Shown piece by piece: positions 1 to 14,300 of a stretch of 64,000 nt of DNA. Every line of letters starts with the position of its first letter. The first letter of the stretch is position 1. The notes beneath the pieces are model-generated. The model was not told the origin of the DNA, did not search any database, and saw only the letters and a list, made by a program, of their open reading frames with translations. This DNA is from Liolophura sinensis (lineage: Eukaryota > Mollusca > Polyplacophora > Chitonida > Chitonidae): assembly GCF_032854445.1 (NCBI RefSeq), contig NC_088303.1, positions 36,561,265-36,625,264 on the forward strand. Reading direction: 5' to 3'. A program made the position numbers and the translations under genes.

Positions 1-2224
1 TTTATGTAGTATATAAATGGAAACTGGTAACTATGACAACGGTGGAAATGAACAAATGTGAGTCGCAACACATCGTCATCAGTGCATATTTGTATCCACC
101 AAACATAATGCAAAAAACTGTTGGAGTTATAGCCCGGACACAAATACGAACACATGGACGGATGGATGAACGGATGGACAGATGAACAAAATCGCCATAA
201 CATGTAAGCTAGATGTGTAATTTGCTCTTCTTGTAATTTGCCTTGCTGAAATGTACACTGTATCATCTTCCAGAGAGTTATAGTGTTTTAACTGATATAA
301 TTTGTCCATGCTGTATACATCCAGAAAGGTTACCATCCATCTGTCATCTTACTGACAGATGAGAAGCCAATCAAAATGTAATAGATGAAAAGTAGATGGG
401 AGTGTTACAATGACTAAATCAGGCAATCCCCCAGCAGCTGAGTTCACACCTTGTCTATGCTGCTGTGTGTGTCCCCACTACCTAGCTTACTGTGAAGCCT
501 GTGACTTAAGATGGAGAAAACAGAAACCTTGACAACATTTGGTGTCTTATTTTTATGAGTTACCAATTGCTGTTTTCATTTACCTAAATTTGGGCTTCAA
601 ATATTTCTATTAGTAGTATTCTTAAAAAACATGAAACAGTTGTTGAATTGTCTCTGCTAGTGCTATTTATTGCAAATTGCGCATTTTACAAACATTATTT
701 CAGTTTTGTGAAATTATTTTCCGATAACAGCGCCACCTTGGCAAAGCAGTCTCATCCTACCATGTTACAAGGAATATTTGGTTTCACAGACTTTTTCCTT
801 GTTATTTAATATTGTCTCAAGATGGGGACATCTGCAATGTCCATCACAAACCGAAACTTGAGGAAGTTTAATCTCTACTTGTTAACACATGCGCTTTGTA
901 TTCAAGGGAAATAACCCGGGGAAAGCATCTGGTCTGTGTGTTATTACATGTATATATGCGTGTGTATTGAGTTGCTCCCCCTTACACCTCTGACACCCTG
1001 TGTAGTCCTCGGCAAAAGGTCACCTTGTCTTCAAGCGCAAACTGTTTTGAGGGGATAGGTGAGACCGGGGCAATAAATATTAACTTCACATTTTATTATT
1101 TACTTATCTGACTTGTGTTTCTCGCTGTACTCAGGAAGATTTCATATGTATGACGGCAGCCAGCATTATGGTGGGAGAAATCTAGGACCATCTGTAGGCA
1201 TACAAAATGTACCTCTGCATATGCAGGCAGTCTGAGATCGAGGAACTCACACTGAATGCACTGGTGTTATGCTTTATTTTTTTTATTTTTTTTTTTCTGA
1301 TTGATTTGTTTTCCTTTTGGGTTTTCAAGCTGTGAATTTTGTTATGACTACGTAATTGTCAAAATGGCTAAAAAAAATTCTGTCCAGGTTAGTCACATTG
1401 GTGCAAGGGAAAACACGCTAGCTACTAGCATAGATTGCTACTTTCAAAGGTGTTTTGCAACAGACCAGAGCACTCGAGCACTCTCATCACTGCCTCTCAC
1501 AATCCAACTAGCCTGACTGGTCTGTTGTGTCACTGTCAGTAAGATTTGTATGTGTTTAACGTATGTTGACCGTAAAAGCGTGCTAAATTTTCCACGGGTA
1601 CAACCGTCATCACGTGAATATCCAATTCCAGTCCGTCCGATAAACCAGGAGGGATCGTAGTTGTGTCATCTACAGTGGCCATAATGAGAGACAAAACCGT
1701 TCATCATATGTAGTTACTTGTATGAGCTTTTCAACATCTTTGAAGAACCAATGCAATTCTGTTATCTTCCACAACTGTTATAGTTACATGGTTTACAGGA
1801 TTGCAACCTAAAGGGGCAAATGTAAGGACAATTACGAATTTGATTTGTTTGAACACCATTGTGACTGGACAGACAGTACTCCTGTTTAGATCTTTCTCAA
1901 AATCAACGATGTACTCCACGACTGCTTGCGTAACATCGATTGTCTTGGAGTTATGTCTAGCATCGGGGACCTGGCTCTTTTAAAGCAAAACTATAAATGT
2001 GTGGACTTATAACGAGGAGAAACTTCAAGACTACATAGCATGACATAGCAGTTTAGAACATCAGCCCTGAATCAAAATTCATCAGTCTTACCCAAAACAA
2101 CGTGAAACAAAACACTTCTCTGCCCATGACTTGCGACCAGATGTGGAAGAAAAAGTGACAAAACAGAAAAAAAAAACAATTATCAGAGCAAGACAGGATC
2201 ATGTATCTGTAGATAAACTCTTAC
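1..2224. other. Non-coding left flank (probable NBN introns)
   Basis: No exon could be supported here. The last NBN exon seen ends at 2225 with a good donor, so this stretch should be the next NBN intron, with the second BRCT and C-terminal exons at least partly beyond the window. It contains a decayed SINE end (about 1113-1205) and a T-rich run (about 1273-1300). A stop-free minus-strand stretch at 1731-1983 does not match nibrin and was left uncalled. Confidence 0.5.
1113..1205 (-). repeat. Decayed SINE fragment (ATTT-tail family)
   Basis: It keeps the family block 'gacggcagccagcattatgg' and a decayed copy of the end sequence ('cgctgtactcaggaagatttca'). Better copies are at 39850-40120 and 53318-53578. 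Only the 3' part of the element, in minus orientation, is left. Confidence 0.6.
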
Positions 2225-2342
2225 CTGGGTGTTACTCAGGAAAATGAAGCTCTTTCCTTCAAAAAGCTTCCGCCTCGCTGGATTGGGTTTGAAACATACT
2301 TCATCTGTGTTTAGGTGGGGATCATTAAGAATGGGAGTAAAC
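2225..2342 (-). CDS. NBN: NBN coding exon 6 (linker into BRCT2)
   Basis: This 118-nt exon (acceptor CTCTCAG, donor GTAAG) encodes FTPILNDP and then RRKLFEGKSFIFLSNTQ, matching nibrin's linker and the first strand of BRCT2. It ends in phase 0. It is the last NBN exon that could be supported; later exons should lie to the left. Confidence 0.88.
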
Positions 2343-5300
2343 CTGAGAGTAGAAGTCATAAGTGCAAGTTTTTTAACATGAAAAGTAAAATTTTACATTA
2401 TATGTAGTAATCAGGGTAATCGGAAAGGTACGTTTTCACATTACTATGGTGTAAGACATGAAGGGTTTACAGAAATCGTCTGAATGGTCTGGTATTCACT
2501 TCACCTCTAAGCACTCAATATCTGATTATATATATTCAATCCAGCTTGTTTTGGAAAGAAACATTCAACATTTTATATGAACTCATGTGATCTCCCTTTT
2601 ATGGAAATCTTCATGACCAGCTGGGTTTATTTGATTTTGAAATAGTAAGCTTCTTTCGTCTCTGAAATCCTCACAAATAGATTGACCTACTTCTGTGGCT
2701 TCACATCGGTGTCTTTCTTACAATAGTGTATCGCGAGAGCTTGTGAGTGCACGCCGTCCAGCTGGTTCCCTTCCCCAGAATTCAGGTGCTGCTAATAGCT
2801 TCTGATGCTAATCGGCATCTATTAACTAGATGCCCTATTAATTTCTAGTGTACGTGTAAGGTGTTTCATAGTTTTTAACATTTACACTGTCTGAAATGTT
2901 TTATTTTTTCTTTTATACCTTTCAACCCACATTCGATTTACAAGTGATTTTTGTTTACGGCCAGAGTGATAGCCAAAAATTCCCTAATACGACCATTATA
3001 TCTTGATTCCGGACTGAAATATTGTTTAGCTATCTGGTCAGGTTATACTTCAACTGGACAGTTATTGCCTGTCAGCCTGAAAGACATGTAACAATAACTG
3101 CCATGTGCGCCCATTACCAATTTGCAGTATCACACAAGAAGCTAGCCTGAATTCAAATAGGCAGGTACAATTATTATTATCAATGATAGACAGTAAAGTA
3201 CAAAATATTTAATTCTGGCATCTGGCAAATGGTCACCCGAAACAAATATAAAGTCCTGATTTCCTTCTGAGAGTGGTGGTCGGTGCATAATGCGCAAAAT
3301 TTGTGGGTGTCGTCTTCTAACAGATTTTTTTAATATTATTATTTATTTTTTTGGGAATGGGGAATCTTTCTCGACATTTAGCAGAATTGCATTCTAACAA
3401 CAACCGAGGCAAGTGTAAAAGAGGAAAGATGAGAGTCTTACTCTGTAGGATCTGGCAAGTCCGTGTTCTCCTCTAAAGACTTCTCCAATGTTATCAGATA
3501 ATCCACTGTGACTATTGGCTTCAGTGACACCATAGCAGACACCACCTGCAGGGTTGTACATTTACCCATGTAGATTTTAAAAAAAAAAAACACAGCCTTT
3601 CTCCATGCTCTACATCTTTACATCTTGAATGCAGTTTCAAATGTGTTGTTCTTATCAGGGTATGAAGTGACAGTCCACAGAGAATGACAAAGGTTTACTA
3701 CCACATCATCACAGTGACTGTAGCAATGAGTAAGGTTTACTACCACATCATCACAGTGACTGTAGGAATAACTAAGGATTACTACCACATCACCACAGTG
3801 ACTATAGGAATACCTAAGGTTTACTACCACATCATCAAAATGACTGTAGGAATAACTAAGGTTTACTATCACATCATCACACTGACTGTACGAATAACTA
3901 AGGCTTACTACCACATCATCACAGTGACTGTAGGAATAACTAAGGTTTATTACAACATCATCACAGTGACTGTGGGAATAACTAAGGTTTACTATCACAT
4001 CGTCACAGTGACTGTAGGAATAACTACATGTAAGGTTTACTACCACATCATCACAGTAACTGTAGGAATGACCAAGGTTTACTACCACATCATCACAGTG
4101 ACTGTAGGAATAACTAAGGTTTACGACCACATCATCACAGTGACTGTAGGAATAACTAAGGTTTACTATCACATCATCACACTGACTGTACGAATAACTA
4201 AGGCTTACTACCACATCATCACAGTGACTGTAGGAATAACTAAGGTTTATTACAACATCATCACAGTGACTGTGGGAATAACTAAGGTTTACTATCACAT
4301 CGTCACAGTGACTGTAGGAATAACTACATGTAAGGTTTACTACCACATCATCACAGTAACTGTAGGAATGACCAAGGTTTACTACCACATCATCACAGTG
4401 ACTGTAGGAATAACTAAGGTTTACGACCACATCATCACAGTGACTGTAGGAATAACTAAGGATTACTACCACATCACCACAGTGACTGTAGTAATAACTA
4501 AGGATTACTACCACATCATCACAGTGACTGAATGAATGACTAAGGCTTACTACCACATCATCACAGTGACTGTAGGAATAACTAAGGTTTATTACAACAT
4601 CATCACAGTGACTGTAGGAATAACTAAGGATTACTACCACATCATCACAGTGACTGTAGGAGTAACTAAGGTTTACTACCACATCATCACAGTGACTGAA
4701 TGAATGACTAAGGCTTACTATCACATCATCACAGTGACTGTAGGAATAACTAAGGTTTATTACCACATCATCACAGTGACTGTAGGAATAACTAAGGTTT
4801 ACTACCACATCATCACGGTGACTGTAGGATTAACTAAGGTTTACTACCACATCATCACAGTGACTGTAGGAATAACTAAGGATTACTACCACATCACTAC
4901 AGTGACTATAGGATTAACTAAGGTTTACTACCACATCATCACAATGACTGTAGGATTAACTAAGGTTTACTACCACCTCATCACAGTGACTGTAGGAATA
5001 ACTAAGGCTTACTACCACATCATCACAGTGATTGTAGGAATAACTAAGGTCTACTACCACATCATCACAGTGACTGTAGGAATAACTAAGGCTTACTACC
5101 ACATCATCACAGTGACTGTAGGAATAACTAAGGTTTATTACCACATCATCACAGTGACTGTAGGAATAACTAAGGATTACTACCACATCATCACAGTGAC
5201 TGTAGGAATAACTAAGGTTTATTACCACATCATCACAGTGACTGTAGGAATAACTAAGGATTACTACCACATCACCACAGTGACTGTAGGAATAACTAAG

Positions 5301-8300
5301 GATTACTACCACATCATCACAGTGACTGAATGAATGACTAAGGCTTACTACCACATCATCACAGTGACTGTAGGAATAACTAAGGTTTATTACCACATCA
5401 TCACAGTGACTGTAGGAATAACTAAGGATTACTACCACATCATCACAGTGACTGTAGGAATAACTAAGGTTTACTACCACATCATCACAGTGACTGAATG
5501 AATGACTAAGGCTTACTACCACATCATCACAGTGATGTAGGAATAACTACATGTAAGGCTTACTACCACATCATCACAGTGACTGTAGGAATAACTAAGG
5601 TTTATTACCACATCATCACACTGACTGTAGGAGTAACTAAGGATTACTACCACATCATCACAGTGACTGTAGGAATAACTAAGGATTACTACCACATCAT
5701 CACAGTGACTGTAGGAATAACTAAGGATTACTACCACATCACCACAGTGACTATAAGATTAACTAAGGTTTACTACCACATCATCACAATGACTGTAGGA
5801 ATAACTAAGGATTACTACCACATCATCACAGTGACTGTAGGATTAACTAAGGTTTACTACCACATCATCACAGTGACTGTAGGAATAACTAAGGATTACT
5901 ACCACATCATTACAGTGACTGAATGAATGACTAAGGCTTACTACCACATCATGACAGTAACCTACCCCTAGTAAATATAATGTGTACAAACACTCATGTT
6001 TATGTCCACAAATAGAATTTTATGTGTAATAAATTATGACAAGGCAACAGACACATTTATAACCATTTCTAAAAATCATTTTAAATAAAAACACCAAGGC
6101 AAAAGTTTTAATCACAGTAACCTTCTTTTTGTGTCACTTGAACAGAGATGTCAGGAATTTCTAAGAAAAAGGCGCTAAGTTGCACCAGAGGGAAACAAAA
6201 GACATGTTTGTTTTGTTAGTTTGGGTCATTAAGAGAAAAATTCTTCATGTTCTACTTCAAGATAATGAGGTTATTAAGGATTTAGCATGTTTAGCTGGTG
6301 TATAATCTTTGATGTTTTCTGTATATTTTCTGTAATCAGGTTTTGTTTTGATGGTTTGCTTATTGTGCTGTAAAAAAAATGTCACATATACTGATACCCT
6401 AGAATATTCGTGACAGGAGCAATCTTAAATGAACTGAGTTTGACAGCCGTTCCAGATCAGGGACCTGAACTGACCATGTGATGAAGGGGATTTTCTGGTT
6501 GTGACACAGTAATTCTGAGAATTTTAAAGAGGTAACAGTCCAAGAATTTCTCACTGTAAACTTTTACATCTACTTTCTTCGTACACATCACCGCAAGGCA
6601 TTTAATCGCTAGCCATTTTACTGGGAAAAGCGTGTTCAACGACAAGGTTTGATATAAAAAGACGGAATAAACAGTCACCATTCAGAAACCCTTTAGGCGC
6701 TGCATTTAAGCTATATTAATTCGCAAGTTGAGGGTTTCCTACTAAACGCTTGCGGTAACGTGAATGCTAAAATAGCAGATCTGATACTAAAAGCTGATTT
6801 GTATAAAAATAAAAAAACGAAATTGGACTTATTTTATTATATTTAATTATTTTTTTATTTTAAAAATTTTATTTTCTTTTGTGTATGGTGCCTAAGCAAG
6901 CATATTTTACACTTCTCTGGCGAACAGTTGTATTTTCTACATGTTTGCCGTACAAAATACGCCAAAATTGTACAAGTAAGCGGGCCTGGCATCAGCAGCA
7001 AAACGAAAAAGTCCACTCACCTTCACGGTTACACTCAGGCTTGTCATGACAAGCATTGAACAGTCCCTCTGCCAGTCCTTCACCACATGACCCCCCAGTT
7101 TACACACCAGTTTCCTGACTGCTCTCTTCTGACCAGTGTCTAGACAAGAAGTGCTTATCACCAGAGGCTCATAAACACACCTGGGGAGTAGAAACTCACA
7201 GATACAAATCTGTGTTTATTTACTTTTCTGCCTCCCCCCCACTCCACCGCTCACAATACCTCCCCTTACCTTGTACTGAGCCAAACATCAATACATGTGT
7301 GTATAATTTATGATGATGTAAATGTCACCAGGAGAAAAATAAAACACAAAACATAAAAACATATTCTTACTTTTCCCCCGATGTTTAACAATAGCAACAA
7401 TAAAATGATCACAATCCAAATCTCATTTGAAGTTCATTTTAGGTACCGGTATTGGTAAGGGCAGTGAAACTCGATGTTCACATGTAAATCAGTAAAACAA
7501 ATAGTTGTAATCACTACTGTTCAACAATTCAACACTCTTACACTTATTTTAATATTAACCACATCCTATAGCAATTCAGATTGCGTTTGAGTTATCTCCC
7601 TTTATGGGTCCATAAATCCAATTGGCGAGGTACAAATAAGTTTGTGCTCTTATGACTTTTTCATAAGTTTGCTTAATAAAGCTTTGGGGCTGACAAACTG
7701 TTTTAGACACAATAACATTTTTTTGTCATCACCGTACCACCATACATCTGATTTCACATAATAATGAAACGCAACAATGTATCATTTATGACTTTAATGT
7801 GATGTCAAGTGGTCTTACTTTAATAGTTTTATGCAAAGTGGACACACAGACATAACAGCGAAGTTTCTGTACGATGATCCAACGTTTGAAAAACAGGTAT
7901 TGATCAATTACATGTAGCTGTACATGTAGGAAAACAATCAATAGTACCTTCATCTTTATCTATTACCCCATTTCTTCAAAACACAAAGGTTTGGAGTAGT
8001 TACATTTCTCTGTAAATGAATATGAAAGCGATTTGAAACTTACATAAAAATGGATTTTGGTGACCCAAACTTCACGTGGTCTCCATCTTTGAGTTGAATC
8101 TGTCCTTTAGGAGGCAGCTGGGTGTTATTCACCCAAGTGCCATATCTAGATTCGTCTTTAATGGTGACAATAGGTAGTCTGTTAGGAAATGACTGCAAAG
8201 TTAAACAACAATTCAATAAATAAATGTCCTCAAAATTACAGAGGTCCAATGTATCTTAACACAGACATATGTTTGACCAATTAGTGCACATGCACCCGTA

Positions 8301-11300
8301 GAAGAGAATTAGTGGATTTTGTTGAACCATTAAGATGGCCGATGCCAGATATCGTGCATCACAACATCACATGGCGTCACTTATCACCTGCAACTGAACA
8401 TTCAATGCAGCATCCGAACCTGAAATCTGGCAAAATTTCCCACTAAAGTCTCGAAATAGCTTTAATCCCAGCTTGGTTTTATTCCCAAACATCCATTCAG
8501 AATGCAGGAATCTGTCCATGCGAAGCACTGTTGTGACATATTAAACCAATATCAAAATCTATGTTTTCCACACTGCTGTTCAGCACTGAGAGGTTAGAGC
8601 AAGGGAACAGGATTTGGTGGCCCGACGTCAGTATACTGTGACTGGGTGGTGAGTCATGTCTGGTGTCTTCAGCATGGTACTTCAGTTGCAGCAGCACTAT
8701 GGTTGCATGGACTCGCACTGATGTAGTATATATATCCCTGATGAGAATGAATCTTCAAAACTGCAGATACACAATGTACGATACAACGATGTGGAAATTT
8801 GAAACGGTCTCCTTTGTTGTTTTCTTATACCTGTTCTCCACCTCAGAACAATCAGTTTTTCATACATATTCACACCAAATGACTCAACCTGGTCATATGT
8901 TACAAAAGGGATTCAGCCAGACTTCAAAAGGATATCTTAAATACTCAAAAGAGAGTGGGGGCTTCATGGGGGCTTCAAGTAGGCTTACCAGAAGTCCCCA
9001 GGTGCTTCCTAGGGATTTCTGGGAGTTGCTTACACCAAATGACTTGACAGATGAAGATGTTTAGAAGATGAAAGGGACTTCTGCAGAGCTTCTTAGGTGT
9101 TTGCCACTGTTGCCAAGGACATAGGGGACTTGAGGGACAATAACAAGCATGCTGGGATTTCATGGTTTGTTTTCTCGGCTGCCCTCATTGGCCTTTGAGT
9201 AATTTATACGAATACTAGACAACTCTTTGCTGTAGCCTTCGAGTTGACCAGAAGGAATTTGAAGCTGGAAGGTTCACAGAGTTTGGGCTCTAGTTCAGCC
9301 ATGGTTATGCTTTTATGTTTACAAGCAAATCAAATCTGAACGTACATGAGCATCATCAGAAGAGGGGCTTTGTTAGTAGACAAACTATTTAATAGGACAG
9401 TAAAGTGCATGAAAAAGACAAGTAGCTTTGTAATTTGAAGATTTAACATGCAGTTCTTGTGTATGTTTATGGCAACAGTATACTGTATGTAATTTTTTTG
9501 TCATGAACAATTTATATGCTGTTTTTGACAGTCCGACATAATTTATTAACAGATAGAGTAACACAGATTTTATGCAGTGGCTAATAAATACACCAATCTT
9601 TGTTCTTTTTTTTATGAAAGATTCAAGATGAAAAAGATCATTAGGTAACCTGTAGTTTTGAATATATCGGGTGGGCATAAAAAAGAATGGGCCGTACTTT
9701 GATGCTGCATTGCTCCAATATCCCTTGTTCCAACTCTTTCAAACTTTAGACATTCAAATGGCATGATTTTGTTTTTATACTGACCAATTTTCAAGGTCAT
9801 AGCTTGAGTAGTCGGTACACAGGGTTAAAATGAAAATATAGCCTCAAAAACACATGTTCCGGTGACCCACATTGCATCACCTGTCAGGTGTTATGTGTAG
9901 AGCGCGCGCTGCACCTCTGTGACACACATCAATCAAGTGTCCTCTGGAAAAATTATTTGGCTCTAGTGTCAGAGAAACCCTTCTGCCAGATAGGCATAAG
10001 TTTTGCTGAATGAAAAAATGGTTTTCCCTGCAAACGAACAAGGAATTCATCACCTTTTCAAGTAAAACAAGGTAGAACATCATTTTGTGTGTGTTTTTGA
10101 CTATTTTGATTTTGGTCCCACGAACTGAAAATCTTAGAGGATGAAACTGAAATTTGGTCTGTATACTTAGGACATAATGGCTTTTGAGTGTAAATTTTTA
10201 GAAGCTGAGGTAAGAGGGTTTCGGAGATATTTAGCATCAAAGTACGGCACATTTTTTTATGCCCACCCGATATATGTTGTTCGTTGTAAAATTATCATTG
10301 GGTGCCTTTTTCATGTGATGAACAAGCATCTTTTGCTTGTGGCATTGACGATGTTTTGATTTTGTTCAGAATTTTTCATAATTTAGCAATGAAGATGCAA
10401 ACTATACTGAGTATCATCTTGGCTGACCAAGTTATATACAGGTATGTATGATGTCAAACTTACTGGCTCCAGTACTGTAACATGTACATGTCATTTTTGT
10501 ACGAAGACAGGCTTACAAACCAAACCATGTATAGAACACCTGCTATTTGTTACAATGATGGACCTAGGGTGATTTCAAGACACTGCACCGGGTGCTTCTA
10601 AATGACTTCAGAGTCCAAGTCCACAAGTGATTGTTAGCAGGCCTTCTCCACCAGAGTGGAAACAGGATGAGCTGGACATGAACTCACAGTAACCGTATTC
10701 GTGAGAGGCTCCTGGATAATCTGCTGCACTAGCATGTTAACCACTAGGCCACGGGCAATGGTTTGAGAAAAACAAAAGCCTACAAAGGACCGGATTGCAC
10801 AATCTCTGCTGAAAGACTGACAATAATTGGCCAAAAAAGAAATTACCAATATATCAAGCACCTAAGAACTTTGCCATCTTGAGAACTTTCAACTCAAATC
10901 TGTAAATTTATTCGTAAGAAAAGAAAACAAGATTACAAGTCACAACATTACTGTGAGATGTAAGCAGAGACATACAATGCCAAATAATGTCCATGACTTA
11001 CATTCTCAGACAGACATGTGGATTGATGGACAAGAACAGAACTATTACCAGATTGATGGACAAGAACAGAACTATTACCAGATTGATGGACAAGAACAGA
11101 ACTATTACCAGACTGATGGACAAGAACAGAACTATTACCAGATTGGCCTCTGCATGCGACACTTGAATGACAGCATGTTTGCGGCTAACGGTTGGGTCAG
11201 TGGCTAACACAATGTCAGCATCCTTTCTGCCAATGGTGATATCCTTCCCGACCACTAAACAGTACTTCACAGCTGAAATAGAAAAAAAAAGGAAATTCAA

Positions 11301-14300
11301 ATGGAATGTAAATACTGCTTCTCACTAGACTGGAGTTTTATAGGGATTTTAGCAGGGATTTCAAGCCTTTCATTTCATGATAGACACCCTATTGCTTTCA
11401 TTCACATTTTTTTTATTGGAGGTTCGAGCATTTTCAGGCTTTATACCCTATTGTTTTTGTTGGGTTTTTTTTTTTGTCTTTCTTTCTTAAGTATTATTAT
11501 TCTTTGTAACTTTTGTTATTGACAAATGTGGTAGTGAATTCCTCTCGATTTGAATGAAACTTGGGTATCTTTTCGGATTTTATGAAGAAAATTTTAAATG
11601 TCTTCTTCAAAATTAATCAATTATTTTCAAATTTTATGTGCCTGTAGACGGAGATAAAAGTTTGAGAAAGGCATCAAAATACACTCGAACCTTTAAGCTT
11701 GCCATTAGTCAAAAATAGGACATGACAAAAAGTTTTGCATTTTGATACAACTTTGATGCGTTCTGTATTTTGGGGCCACTAATTTCGATTGTGCACCTGT
11801 TTCATATGTTCCTTTGTAACTTTTTAAGACATACCAAAAGAAAACCGAAGTTAGGTACCTTCAATCGCTTGTAAATAGAAAACTATGACAGCTATAAACT
11901 TCTCCCTTGGTTTAATTTGTAGATTAAAGCATGCTAATTTATGATAACAAAACAGTAGAAAGCAAAAGTGTACTTTCCCCATTATAAGTCATTAAATGGC
12001 ATCATGCCTATTCAGAAGTAAAAGCTGAAGCAAATTTAGGATGCAAATCTGTATCATCTCTGCAGCAAAATCAACTGGACAGAAAAATTCATGAAACTTG
12101 TCCATGTTACATGTTGCATACATGTACATCAGTATGTTGAGTAGTAAATTTTTGACCTAAGTCGAGTTGAAGCCTTTACACAGCATTTGTTGCACGCAAT
12201 GGTAGGTCAGTGATATGGACTTATTTAGTTTTGACATTCATCACAACACTATGTTAAAAAATAGCCACAGATTTCCAACGATCAACTCGATGAATGTGAT
12301 CTCGGTGATCTCAGTGATGTCTGAGCTTGTAGCACCAAATTTACAAAACAAGAAGTCCATTTTCTTGTCCTTTTCAGCTGAAATAAGAAGTCTGAAGTTG
12401 TGCTTCCAAAAAGCAATATGAAAATATTACACTTTCTGCATGATTTTAATGCCAGACATTTCCAATACAATTCAGAAACCGTATGATTTTCCAGAGATAA
12501 AGATGGCTCCCGTGTTACGATAAAATAGCACAGTCAGTCCTGCCCATATTTATAGACCACCTCTGCTGAAAGAGAACACAAGTCTGACACAAACAAGTAA
12601 TTAACGTAATCCAAATGACCAATGGAAATGACTGTATCATCGTAAGCTGTGAAAAGTTGCTGTTGTTAAGAGGACAGATAGAGATTGGGTTCTATGTATG
12701 GAGACTAATGCCACCAGGTTTTGATGAAGAATAAGTGGTTGACAACACGCCCCTACCTCAACCAATTAAAATTTGTACTCGTTTGCCATATTTTTTATAT
12801 TTTTTTTAATTTAAAAGAGTTAATTGGCTCACACAGATTATGTCACTTTACACTTGTATCAGAAAACCAGGTGTCTTTCAACAGAGCTTTGGGTTAATTA
12901 GTTTGAATGGTCTACCATGGAAAGTCCATCTCAATGGGCAAACATAGTACTAGTAAGTAGCATGACCGGGCCTGTAGATTATTAGAACCTGTGATGTTAG
13001 TCCGAGATTGCGGACATTTAGTTCGGTGAAAAAAAAAAAAAAAATTTTTTTTCTTTTTGGCAGCTATTACTGCATTTGTCAAATCTGTTGATGCTCTCAC
13101 TCAGTCTCTGAACAGCACATAGTGAAGACGCAAGGACATTGTATGTGGGTTGCGCAGGGAATGGAGCAACTATTACAGGTGAGAGTCAATGGGCAGCCTG
13201 GGCTACGCCATTCTAGACCGCTGTGGATAAGATCACAGCCTGTTTTCATCACAGCCAAGTAGGCCAACAACCAAACAATATGTGGGTTTTACTGCGAATA
13301 TATGGAACACCATTCAGAGCATAAGTGTGATGGAGTGATCCGAGTGCTTCAGTGCAATCTCACCTACCGCCAGGTTAAAACATATCAATGTTGTAGGGCT
13401 AGACTAATGTAAGGCTAGCCTTAGAATAGATCTGAGATCTGTTTCATTCTTCCCAGCTCAGCTTTCAGAAATAAGACTGTTGTAAATGCATTTTTTACAT
13501 GTAACATTCTACGTCACTACTTATTCAATTCATTCCGGCTTCCTTAAATGAGTCTGACCCATATATGTAGGAGACCCTGTTCAGATGTAGTCCAAATGAC
13601 AAATGCATGTAACACATGCACATCTGTCTTAAACATGTCTAAAAAAACTTTCCACCACAACAATTCGACTGGTCTCGTGGTTTTAAGCATCAGGCTACAG
13701 ACCTGGCATGCTGTCTGATTCTGAAGTTCAAAAGCTTATCAAAACAACAAAAGAAATGACTTTCTGAAATGTATGAACCGCAAACAGTTGAGCGCAGAAA
13801 ACTCATGGATGACAGTGTCACCTGACAGAGACTAGAATGTAGAGTATCTTACTTACGCTGTTTTTCTTTGTATGCACATTGAACATCTATCCATTCATTT
13901 TTAACCAATAAAAAAACCAGTAAAAGCATGTTACAGTGGGAAAAAAATGTTAAAGAAATAAAGTTTTTCTTTGTGTGCACATTGAACATCTATCCATTCA
14001 TTTTTAACCAATAAAAAAACCAGTAAAAGCATGTTACAGTGGGAAAAAAATGTTAAACAAATAAAGTTAAAGGATACATGAAACACTTTGGTTTTATTTC
14101 TTAATGTGCAGATTACCATGTGTAATAACATGTAACAGTACAAACAAATTTTTCAGCTTTCACTTTAGGGGGGTAAAAATGGCTTCAAAGTAAGGCTCCA
14201 CTCGCCAGTCCTGAAATTAAGTACCTTGCAGCTGTGACATCAGCAATGATCCCTGTTTAAAAAGAACTCTGTGGAGACAGACCAAACGAGTCTGGGTGAA

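Noticed and set aside
3618-5926. Long ORFs (up to 396 codons) on both strands
   Set aside because: They are the 42-bp (14-codon) minisatellite read in open frames. They are mutually overlapping on opposite strands, without start context or domain.
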